A stretch of 64,000 nucleotides of DNA from Dendrolimus kikuchii (lineage: Eukaryota > Arthropoda > Insecta > Lepidoptera > Lasiocampidae): the NCBI GenBank assembly GCA_019925095.2, contig CM034412.1:868001-932000 (forward strand), given 5' to 3'. The notes beneath the pieces were generated by a model. That model was not told the DNA's origin and searched no databases. It saw only the letters and a list, made by a program, of their open reading frames with translations. Made by a program: the position numbers and the translations under genes. Each line of letters begins with the position of its first letter. The first letter of the stretch is position 1. Shown here one piece after another: positions 35,846 to 47,800 of the stretch.

Positions 35846-38800
35846 ATGCATGTGTGCATGCGTGCGTGTGTATATGCGTGCGTGTGTATATGGGCACGCG
35901 TGTGTACGTATGTGTGCATGTTAGCATGCATGCGTGTGTGCGCGCGTGTCTGAACATGTGCGTGTGTGGACGCGTGCGTGGGCGCAGGTACCTACCGAGA
36001 TCGATCTTCTTAACGGGCGTGCTGGGCTTCGCTTTGACGGGGCTCTTGAGGCTGATGCTGAGCGGCTTCGCGTTGTTGACTCGCTCGCTTCGATCGCTCG
36101 TCTCCGGGCGCGCTCTCTTCGGCGGACTGCTGCTTATCACCTCAGCCGTGTCTCTGTACACGTTCTCTCTGTAATTTCATACATTTTTTATAAGCAATTC
36201 AATTAAATAATTACATTACGCGCTCACGTGCTTAGTGGTAGATTTACATTAAAACATATGACTTTTAAATTGTGTATTTTGACCTGGATTTTATTTGATA
36301 ACAATTTAACATTGCAAACGTCGCGCTGAGTAGTGACATGCTGTTCTTGTAAAAAGATTAGATTTATATTTGCAAGATTTTTACATTTTTCTCATAAATA
36401 TATTTGTACACTAATTTATAAAAAAAATATTATTGCTATTATCATAACGGCTTAGACTAATAATAGATATATGATATGAAATATGTAATTATTAAATTAA
36501 ATTTTTTGTTTTGTATACTAAATACAAATCAACATAAACATTTTTAGGAACTTTCATATATGGTGTAAGTGGTGTGTAGGTTGTATCGTATTTCGTACAA
36601 CAAGTGAGAGTTCCAATGGTCCACTGCCCCCAACTCTATCCCGTCTATTGTAACCCATCCTGTCTATCCCAATCCTCCTGTCTAATCCGCTATCTCATCC
36701 CCTTTATTCCATCCCTCCTATCGCATCCTAAAGGCTGGCAACCGCTTTCCATCAGGTGAACCGTCTGCCTCTCTGCTGAACTCATACAATAAAAAAAATG
36801 ATCGGCCATCTTTCTGTTTGCCACTTTCACACAAAAATATTCTAATAACATATAGTTTTCATGTCAGATGTAAGACTTACTTCTGCGGTTTTCTATACCC
36901 ATAATCGCCGTCGGAATCTTCTCTTTCATATTCGTCCTCTTCGTTTCTTTCTTTGGGCTCATCTGAAACCATCATAATTCATCCCATTAAAATTACATAA
37001 ACAATGTAAAAAAAATAAATGATACACAAACGTAAGTACGAACGAAAATTACGAATACGTAAAAATTTACAAACGAAAATTACGAAAACGATAACTTTAC
37101 AAACGAAAATACAAGCGAAAATTACAAAACAGTAAGTATTACAAACGCAAATACGAACGAAAATTACGAAAACGATAACTTTACAAACGAAAATACAAGC
37201 GAAAATTACAAAACAGTAAGTATTACAAACGCAAATACGAACGAAAATTACGAAAACGATAACTTTACAAACGAAAATACAAGCGAAAATTACAAAACAG
37301 TAAGTATTACAAACGAAAATACAAGCGAAAATTACAAAACAGTAAGTATTATAAATGCAAATACAAATTAAAATTACGAAAACAATAACTTTACAAACGA
37401 AAATACAAGCGAAAATTACAAAACAGTAAATATTACAAACGCAAATTACGAAAATAATAACTACAAACGAAAATTATAAAACGGTAAATATTACAAATGC
37501 AAATGCAAACGAAAATTACGAAAACAATAATTACAAGCGAAAATCACAAAACAGTAAAAATTACAAATGCAAATATGAACGAAAATTACAAAATGGTAAA
37601 AATATTACAAACGAAAATTACGAAAACATAACACAAACGAAATATAAAAATTAAATGGCACATGAAACTCACCCCAGGTGGAGCCGCGGTCGCTGTACTC
37701 GCCCCATCCCCCGGAGCTGCCTCTCATCCCCATCGACACCGCCTCCGATGACATACCTACACATATGCAAGAAAATAATTTAAAAACTATTAAGTTTAGA
37801 ATGTTTGTAAGCATGTATCCTGTTTACTCACAATTAAAATTAAGTTTTGTTACATCTATGCAAGTTTTTAATAAGATTTACTAACTGCACTTCGATTTTA
37901 ATTATCTGGACTAAAATGACAGCTCCAATCGACCTATATTTCAAACTCGGAGCAACTCACCACAGCGAGGTGAATCGTACAGAAATTCACAGATTTCCCA
38001 GAAATTCTCTACAATTCAAAACTCAGCTCTGAATAAAAAAAAGGTCCTCCGCAGCTGTCATTTTAGTCCAGGTAATCTCGTGTTCTCTTCTAATCCATCA
38101 AGTGCTATTAATCAGTTAGGTGTATCTCCCTTTCAACATCTACTAGGTAACTCGTATTTAGGTCACCCATCATCAATGTTGCTTTTCGCACAACCCCATC
38201 AGCTTTACAATAATCTAGCCCATCCCAGTCCACCAAGCTTGTACTATCCTTCAAATAATCAAGCGAAGTATAATGTTCAGCTTTCATCACCTGTACAGTC
38301 AGCATATGATACGGTACAGTCTCAAACAATACCTAAAGAAGAAAATGAGGTAGGTTCTCACAGGGATTATAGCACGGATGCAGACTTTTAATTCCAAATT
38401 TAAAAATCATAGCATATCAATGAATCAATCAATCAATAAGACTTTATTGTACACCAATACAAAAAAAGAACTTACACGTCTAAAACTATGTCTAATTATG
38501 CGCAAAGGGTGGTCTTATCCCTAAAAAGCAATCTCTTCCAGACAGCCCCAATAATAATAATAGTTTATGGGAGCTGCGGCATACGTCTAATCATCGCAGC
38601 GGACAACGAACTACTGGCTAGCGCAACGCGGGAGCGCACTATTAATAGTTACTCTATCTCGCTCGCACATCGTCCGTCCGCTCACACATTGTGCTATGTA
38701 TTGTACTAGCTGTACGACTCGTTAATATATGTACTTAAGGTTACCGTTTCCAAAATAAATGAGTTCACTTCGTGAGGCCTGATCCTCATCAGCACTCGAC

Positions 38801-41800
38801 AGTTGTATACTACTCTCTGCCATCTGAAGTATAATTTAACATCTACCTCTAGCTGCTACAAGTTCTAAGAAAATGAGAAACAGAAAGCACACAATGTTAC
38901 AGTGGAGAAACGTACCAATGTACTTGTCCTTGTTCTTCTTCGCCTTCTTCCTCTCTTCTCGTAGTTTCTCGTCGTCCTGAATGAAGTCGATCAACTCACG
39001 CACTTTATGCCTTACATTTATACCCTGAAACATAAATGTTGGAACATAGATTAAATTCATATATCAAAAATCTAGTGTTACGAGATAACCACCACAGTGG
39101 CCATAAGAACCATAGTGTACATTAATATCACATAGACGGTCATCATAGATAATATTTTTAGTCGATTTAACAGATAATTCGATTTATAACTAAATTACCA
39201 TTTTCTAATCCTTAGTTAATTTTATAAGCCCACTAAATTATCGTCTGGATAATTTACTGCGTCAGTAACTAATTATTATAATTGTTTTTATGATCCTGGC
39301 AACACTATGATGTAATTGCTATTTTTAGCAATGATGTTATTGTTTTGTAGGGTAGCATTTTTAACCGACTTCAAAAAAGAAAGAGGTTCTCAATTCGTTG
39401 GGACCTTTTTTTTGTTTTTTTTTTTATGTATGTTCACCGATTACTCCGAAATTTATGATCCGATTTACGTGATTCTTTTTTTGTTCGACGCGGCATAGCT
39501 GCCATTTGGTCCCTTAAAATTTGGCAAGGTTTGGCCCAGTAGTTTTCATTTTATGAACATATTTTATAAAAAAATCCCATTCCGTTCCATATGTACACCG
39601 ATTACGCTGAGATTTATGATCCGATTTACGTGATTCTTTTTTAGTTTATATTTATATATAAGAAAATATGTATTTAATACATGTTTTCTTATATATAAAT
39701 ATAAAAACTCAGCTTCATATTGTGGATGTCTCAATTTTTGTGCCTATCTACTTAGTATCATTGTACCCTATTTCAATTAGCTACGGCGCCGAGACAAATT
39801 ACTAAACCTATAAGTAGCTGTAACTGCAAAAATTTGGGAACTGTACTAAATTATACATACATACATAACTTGACGCCAGTTCCCTTGCGGGGTAGGCACG
39901 AACAACAGAGCGCCATTCAGGCCTATTCTTACACACCTCACTTGCTTCTTTGACATTCATAGCTCTTGTCATGCACGCTCGTCTGTTCTTAAGGCTCCTG
40001 TCTAGACTAAGACTAAATTATAAAGTGGTAAAAATAAAAATGATTCCCTTACCTGATCCTTACCGACTTCATCGACATATGTGTAGTTCTCTAAAGACCT
40101 AAGGTCGTAGATGTGCTCCCTCGCCGACGTCACCACACGCTCCGAGCCGTTGCGTACCAAATAACTTAAAAGCAGCAGGCACTGAAATATTTTTTATTTA
40201 TTTATTTATGGAAAACTTACAATCAATCATTAATTTGCTCAAAAAACATGGTGTATACATAGACCTTATTTTGTTGCTTATAAGGCTCACATGTCTTTGC
40301 CGGTCAGGTATGCAAATTTTAACATGCTTAAGACTACTTTTTTTTTATTATTATACTGTATGTCTTTCAAGACCATGGGCCATGAAAAAGGCCCGGACTT
40401 TTGGGGGGCTTGCGTGGGGCCATGGGAAGGCCAACACGTAGAGGCCCTTTGACAAATTTAATGTAAATGTGGCGCGGCACTGACCGGCGATTATCCCTGT
40501 CCACACCATATAGTAATGCACCCAAGGACAAGCCCCGGCCAGTGTAGGACTATTGTGGGCAATGAGAACAAAAGTTACAGGGCTATAGGATGGACTGCTA
40601 GTGGAACTAGGAATCCGGGTTATGGGGACTATGGCGTCTGGCCTTCGCAATGTTCGATCAACATAGAAAATGGGCAGACGGTGACTCGCCACTCGCTGAA
40701 TGGGCCCCTAAAAATGCCATAAAGACTGGGGCAACATGGGTGTAAGTGGCTAATGGGTGTAGAGAGGTGGGCTGCAGGTTCACCGAAGCTACTTCCGACG
40801 TTAGGCCATTTATCACTTCCACCCCTGGAGCTTGAGTCTTAGCTCTAGCGATCTCCACTCCGTGCCGGCTGGCAAAGGTAAGCACGGAGGCAGGTGCGAG
40901 GTGTCGCTACTCACCTAAGGCTTCGCCACAAAGCCCCCCTGCGGGATTATTATTATTATTATTAACATATCTACGGACTCGAGTTCCGTACCTTTTTTTA
41001 CTACTTAATTTCTATGAAAAAGTTTAGAGTCCATACACGCTTATTGTTTATTTTTGTTACTGTGTGTGACATTAATTTAGTGATTTTTATGTTGTGGTGT
41101 ACCTTAAGAATAACTTATTGTATTCATTTATTCTAGTTTTAATACTAAACTTATACTAATGTAGAGTGTATCTGTTACATGCTGGTGTTGTCAGGAAGTG
41201 CATGTGCAGTGTTGGCCTTATATCTCTACTTATATATAGTCCTATCTAGTGCCATTTGTGTTGGTTTTTTCTTTTCTATGCCTGGGTTATTAATTTTTAG
41301 GCTCTTTGTGTGTCTCGGTTTGTTTGTGAAGTGTGCGTGTAATGCAATGCGATGGTAGTGCGCGTTGGTTTGAGTATGTGTATAAGTTTTATTGTTAGTA
41401 ATGTGTTTGTGACTTTGTGTGGTAGACTTAAGACTACTTCAAAATTATGCAAGTCAATTTAAAACGATACAATCAATACAATACTAATTTTAGCCTATAG
41501 AATACTTTTATTTCAATAGTAATAATTCATTTATATATTTTTCATGGCTTTTGTATATAATATTCACAGTATATCATGCATATATACGTTTTTATAGCAC
41601 GAGTTCAGCAGACAGGCAGACAGCCTACTTGATGGAAAGCGGTTACCATCACCTATGGACATTTGCAACACCAAAAGTGTTACAGATGCGCTGCTGTTCT
41701 CTTAAGGGAGACTGGAACCTGGTCACTAATGCCGGAACACAACTCAAGGTTGTTATGGCGGCATACTCTAGACCAGGGGTGGTAGCCATCCAGTCGGGCA

Positions 41801-44800
41801 AATACCCTACCACCACGTCTAATGAGTAATATGCTTTTTGGATCAGAATACCTCTAAGTTTATTTTTAAATGAAATAATATTTTTAGTCATTTTTAAATC
41901 ATTTGGTAATTTATTAAAAATTAATATACCCATACAGCTAAACACATTTGATTAGACAACTAGAATTAACATAAAAAAAACTTCAACGGACAAGGGTTTT
42001 CAAATTGGACAAGTATATTAACAATCTGCCCGTAAAACTTCAAGTTAAAACTTTGTTGCGATTCGTTTTTCTACTTGTCCGTTGAAGTTTCACTTCTGCT
42101 ATGTGTCCCAGCACACATTTCGATTTTTCGCAGGTTTTGCAAATGCAAATTATCATTTGGTTAGGTTAGGTACATTTTAATGAACGCATTTTTTATTTAA
42201 ACATATTTTATTTTATCAAACAAACTGAATTCGATCCGGGATCAAAAAACACATCCATAGTATTCTCTAAAATTATGCCGCTCCTCCACGCGGCCGTAAC
42301 GCTTTTTCGCGACAGAAAAATCCTAAGACCCCGTCTATATAGAAGTTTCACTTCAAAAAACTTCGTTTAAAAAAACCAACTTCAAAAAGTAGAAAGTATT
42401 AGGTCGGGGAAAAAGTTTCTTCGCATTTTGTATAAAAATTCAAAAGGTTTTTTTATAAAGTTTATTTACATTTGACTAAAGTATGTAGGTGCCATTTTGT
42501 TGGATAACTTTTTGCCATCTTGTAGGTAGGGACGTGATCCCATTGCTATAAAAATTTTGGGGCTTCTGATAAAAAAAACTGCGACAAGTGGTTTTGGCAC
42601 TCCTCTCGTGGTGTTAACCTGACACTGCCTAAGGAATTTTACAGAGACCGAAACAGGTGAAAATCTGGAGGTGCAAGGTCAGGACTATACGGCGAATGCA
42701 TTAACACCTCCCAGCCAAACTCTCGTAATTTTTGCTGAGTGGTTAAAGATGTGTGAAGTCTAGCGTTATCACGATGAAAAACCAAACCCCTTCTATTGAT
42801 TAATTCCGGCCGCTTTCTCTCAACTTTTTGCATTAATCTCATCAGTTGTTCGCAGTACAGTTCAGAATCGATGGTCTTGCCTGGCGGTAACAGCTCATAA
42901 TGAATAATGCCCTTCCAATCCCACCATACACCCAGCATCATCTTGTTGCGAGTTAACCCGGGTTTCGCCACAGTCTGTGAAGCCTGACCGGCTTTTGACC
43001 ATGATCTTTTTCGCACGTTCTTATCGTACGTGATCCACTTTTCATCACCAGTTATCAGTTTCTTCAAAAATGGTTCGGTTTCATTACGTCGTAATAAAGA
43101 ATCACAGCTCATGAGGCACCTAAATATCGAGCTTTTTTGTGTACCCAGCTTTTTTCAAATGCGCCAAAAACATTTTGTGGTCAATTCCCAGTTCTCCAGC
43201 TACATCGTAACTACTAATACGCCGATTATGCTCCACTTTTTCAAAAATGGCATCAATTTTGTCCGTAACAGCGTGACCAGAGCGACACGCATCTTTGATA
43301 TCAAAATTTCCGGATTGAAAACGCTTAAACCAAATTTGCACTATTCTCACAGATACTGCACTAGGTCCATAAACATCGCAATTTTTTTCGCGGCTTGTGT
43401 TACATTTTTACCTTTTTTGTAGTAAAATTTTAAAATGTATCGAATTTCTTCATTAGATTCACCCATTTTAACAATAAGAAAAACAAACGAAAATCACACA
43501 CTTTCCTAATTTGAATTTGGAATTGTCTTCTTTAAAATTAAAACTTTTTAATGATACCAAAACCAGCCAGATACAAATGGTATAGCGAAAGAGATCTTAT
43601 TACCAGTTCATACGTACTATATGCGAAAAGACTTTTTCCCTAACCTATTATAAAATAACTTAATAAAGAATTTTGACTAAGAATTTATTTAGTTTATTAA
43701 GAGACAAAATAATATAAAATTTTCTACATGTTGAAGTCGGTGCCGAGCAAACCATAAAAATACCATATACACTGTTATAACAACAAAATGTTGCAAAATA
43801 TTGGCAACTGAGTTGTGTTCCGGCATCAGAAGTCAGGTTCCAGTTTCTCCTTCAAAGCCAGCAGCCCATTGGCAGCGCCTCTGGTATTGCTTATATCCAT
43901 AAGTGACGGTAACCAATTTCCATCACAGTTGGGCCGTAAGCCTGTCTGCTGTGCTTCAGCAATAAAAAAAAATACATTCTTGAGTTGTGTTCCAACACTA
44001 GTGGTCAAGTTCCAGTCTGCCATTAGAGAGCAGCAGCACATTGGTAGCACCTTCGTTGTTACAAATATCTATAGGCGATGGTAACCACTTTCCATCAGGT
44101 GGGCCGTCTGCCTGTCTGCTGAACTCATGCGATGAAACAAAAGAATAGAAGAAGAAGAAGATATTTCACCTTATATGTCCTCCGCCAATGCGCCCTGTTG
44201 TCGTGAAGCATCCGCCTCCAAAGCATCGACATCACCTCTGGGAAGTGTTCATATGTGAATGTTGCCAACGCGAGCTCCTGCATCTGCTGGCCCGTGGGCC
44301 CCCAAGCCTCGTCCGATGTCGCTTCACGCACTTTACCCTCGATCTCTGTGTAGTTCATCACTACGTTTGTGCTGTGGATGATAAAATGGTTTAAATAATT
44401 ATTAGGCATGGGCCAAAGGTGGTTTGAACCGAATACAAACTTCGGCCGAACATTCGGTTAAAACAAAATATTTGGCCGAACTTCGGTTTAATTTCACCAC
44501 GCTTTCTCGAAAGCGACACGTCGTTACTTGTTAATGTCGTGACTTAAGAACGCCGATCCTATAGTTTTTACACCATAACCTGCCTTAAAATTTTAAGTAC
44601 ATATGGGACGTCCATTAATTACGTAAGCCAATTTTGAGAATCTTTCGAAACCCCCCCCCCCCCCCCCCCGGTGAGATTTCGTAAGATTTTCCTCAACTCC
44701 CTCCCCCCTCCCCTAATCTCACGCGAGATTCTTCAAATTGTATGTTTTGGCAAACGTGTTGGATTATTGAGAAAAAAAAAACAAAAAACACAACTTGTTC

Positions 44801-47800
44801 TATTACTTTTATTGAAGACTGGTATTTGTGAATTTAAATTAGAATATAATATAAATGTAATTACCGTAATTTAAAATCACAATCATAAAAATCATTAAAT
44901 AATAAATATTAAACAAAAAATTCACGCAATTCTACACCTTTTTTTTTTTTATTGGACTTGACTTTATGTTGTTGGTCCGAAGACCTTACAACTTTACCGG
45001 GGTCTTTGGGGCGAGTGCCTTCGCGAAGCGAAGGCGCTCGAGCCCGGGGGGCAACTTGCTCGAGGGAGCTCCCTAAGGAGTTTTACCTCGGCTGGACTGT
45101 TGCCATGAATGGGGAATGAATTTAATGATGCCCACCATAGGGCGACACAAAATACTAATTGAGAACGGGCGACGGGTAATATAAAGCCCGAAGGGAAGGA
45201 TCACGGCGGGCCGGGATCGGTGGTTTGCGGTGGCCTACGCTATCTTACTGCCGTTTCGCAACGTGTTATGGCTGGGAGAGAAGAAACGGCGAAAGAAACT
45301 TCCCAGCAACACGCCTAGTCTATCCTGTGGGGTGAGCTATGTCTCCTAGCGTCCCTCGCGGGGACGTGGAGAGATCTTGATTGGCGGCGTCTGAGACGCC
45401 GCCGTCTGTGTCTGTCTGTCGGTGCCTGCCAGCCTACTGTTCTAACCGTGGGCGGACTGATCCGGGCCAGCCGTTTCGTAATAACGTCGACTCTGTCCGT
45501 CAGGACGTTACGCGGTCGTCGCACAAGAGCCTTTCGACGAGGCTTATAATCGGACGCGGACACGACGAGCGGATTTCGATGGTGCGGCGCGAGATCGAAA
45601 TACTTACGCGAGAGCGACGTAATGTAGTTTTTGATGGAGGGAAGCTCCAGATCGCGGTGGAGGTCGACGTTACGCATATAGAGGGGAGCACCGACGGCTC
45701 TGCGCATGAATTTATTCTGCACGATTTGCAGTTTATCTAAAAGGGCAGGCTTGACATGGCCGAATACCACACTCGCGTATGTCATGATCGGGAGGATGCA
45801 TGTTTTATACAGAGTAAGCTTGTGTCTGAGGGACATTTTGCTTCGTTTGTCTATCATGGGTGCTAAACGACCCATCACAAATCGCGCTCTATTTCGGACT
45901 ATAGTGATATGCTCGTTGAAGCGCAAGTTCCGATCTAGGGTGACACCAAGATATTTGGTGTACTTTGCCCAGGGGATTTGTTGGTCATAGAGCGAAATGG
46001 TTTTTAGGCGAAGGCTAGCGCGTTTGGGGGAGCGAAGCGTGCCCGGGGAAAAGAACATTGCTGCGCTTTTCTCCGGGTTTACCTCTATCCTCCATTTGCG
46101 AAACCATTCGCCTAGTTCTGTGACAGCTGTCTGCAGCCGGATGCAAGCCATTTGTCGGTTTTGATCTGATGTATAGAGTGCGGTGTCATCCGCAAAGAGG
46201 GCCAACTCCACATCTGGAGTTTTTGGGATGTCGCTGGTGTACAGCGTGAAGAGTAGTGGCGACAGGGCCGAGCCCTGTGGTACACCGGCTGTGAGTGGGT
46301 GAGGGGACGAGCGCGTTCCCTCCACTCGAAAACGGAAGCTACGACCTAGGAGGAAGTCTCGCAAGATGAGCACGAGTCTGTCTGGCATACCGAACTGGTA
46401 CAGCTTGTAAATCAAGCCGTTGTGCCAGACCTTGTCGAAGGCTTTTGCTACGTCTAGAAACAGTGCGGCTGTTCCTATAGGGCGGGGGCGATGGGCAAAG
46501 TGAGATAATATGTGCTCCGTGATGCGGTGCACCTGTTGGACGCATGAGTGTCTGGCACGGAAGCCAAATTGCTCATCGGGTATTAGATGTTTGCTGAAGG
46601 CAAAATCTCTAAGTCGAGAGAGGATGACCCTCTCGTAAAGCTTGCTGAGTGCGCTCAGTAGGCTGATTGGACGGTAGCTAGACGGTTTATTAGCCGGTTT
46701 TCCCGGCTTGTGAATACCGATGACATCTGCTTCCTTCCAGATCGCGGGAAAGGAGCAGTTTGTTATGGCGGCATTGAAGATGCTCACTAGAATTATAATT
46801 AGATGGGCGGGTAGGAGTTTTAAAACGCGATTGTTGATGCCATCGGTCCCTGGGGCCTTTCGCGGTTTGAGAGACTTGATCAGATCTTGCACTTCTTCGA
46901 CCGTGACCGTGTCGAGTGTGGTTTCCGCTGGTAAGGAGGATCTACGTTCGACCTCGGAGTCTACCTCCGTCAGGTGTGACTGGTCGACGTTTTGCGTAGT
47001 GGGGGAGCATTGAAGCTCTAGACTCTGAGCAAGGCACTCGGCCTTCTCCTCGTCATCGAACGCCTCGGTGTTGTCGGCTCTTTCTAGCGCGGGTATGACA
47101 GTAAGGGTGTCTGATTTGAGAGCTCTAGCCAGCTTCCAGTATGCCTGGTGAGTTGGCTCGATATCCCTCAACGTTCTGTCCCAACGTTGTTCCCTGACTT
47201 CCCGGATACGTAGTTTGACCTCGCGCTCTAGTTCGCGGAGTCGGACTCTGTTATCCTCGGTGGGATATCTGTCGTGAGCTCTGGAGGCGGCTCTCTTTTC
47301 CCTCAGCAGTACCCTCACCTCGTCCGGCAGGCATAAGTGGCGGTCATCCTCCACTGGCACCTGCCTGGACGAGTTCCGCACTGCGGATTGAAGGTGGCTG
47401 GTGAGGGCCTCGATTGCCGTCTCCGTGTCATGGCGGGACACGATGTGGTCCGGGATGCGGTCCAGGTCTTGTGAGCTGGTTGCCTTGAGGAGGGTCTCAA
47501 GTCTCAACCAATCCACAGAGGTCCTAGTTTCAGATGTCTGGTCTGTCTGTGGTCCTAATCTGAGGATAACCGGACGATGGTCCGAGTCGATATCGTCCAT
47601 CGTTTCGATCGAATGGAACTGAAGGGTTACGCCCCTCAGTAATGCTAGGTCGAGAGTGTTTGGGGTCCCCCAGTCGCGGTTGGGGGGGTATCTTGTGGGG
47701 GTCATGGGAGTTAGTATATCAAACAAAAGATTGTCTGATATATTTATTAGGGCTCTGCCATTGGGGTTAGTGGTATTGCAATTCCACTGCTCGTGTTTGC

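Noticed and set aside
35683..36206. Cys/Val-rich and His/Thr-rich long frames
   Set aside because: Translations of the TG/CA microsatellite; only the minus-strand 36168-35996 part is a real exon.
42639..43112. Active mariner transposase
   Set aside because: A stop, a deletion and at least two frameshifts separate the motifs.
45381..45740. Plus-strand frame at the Jockey 3' end, also seen at 23154 and opposite 7430
   Set aside because: Occurs wherever the LINE 3' end occurs; antisense of ORF2.
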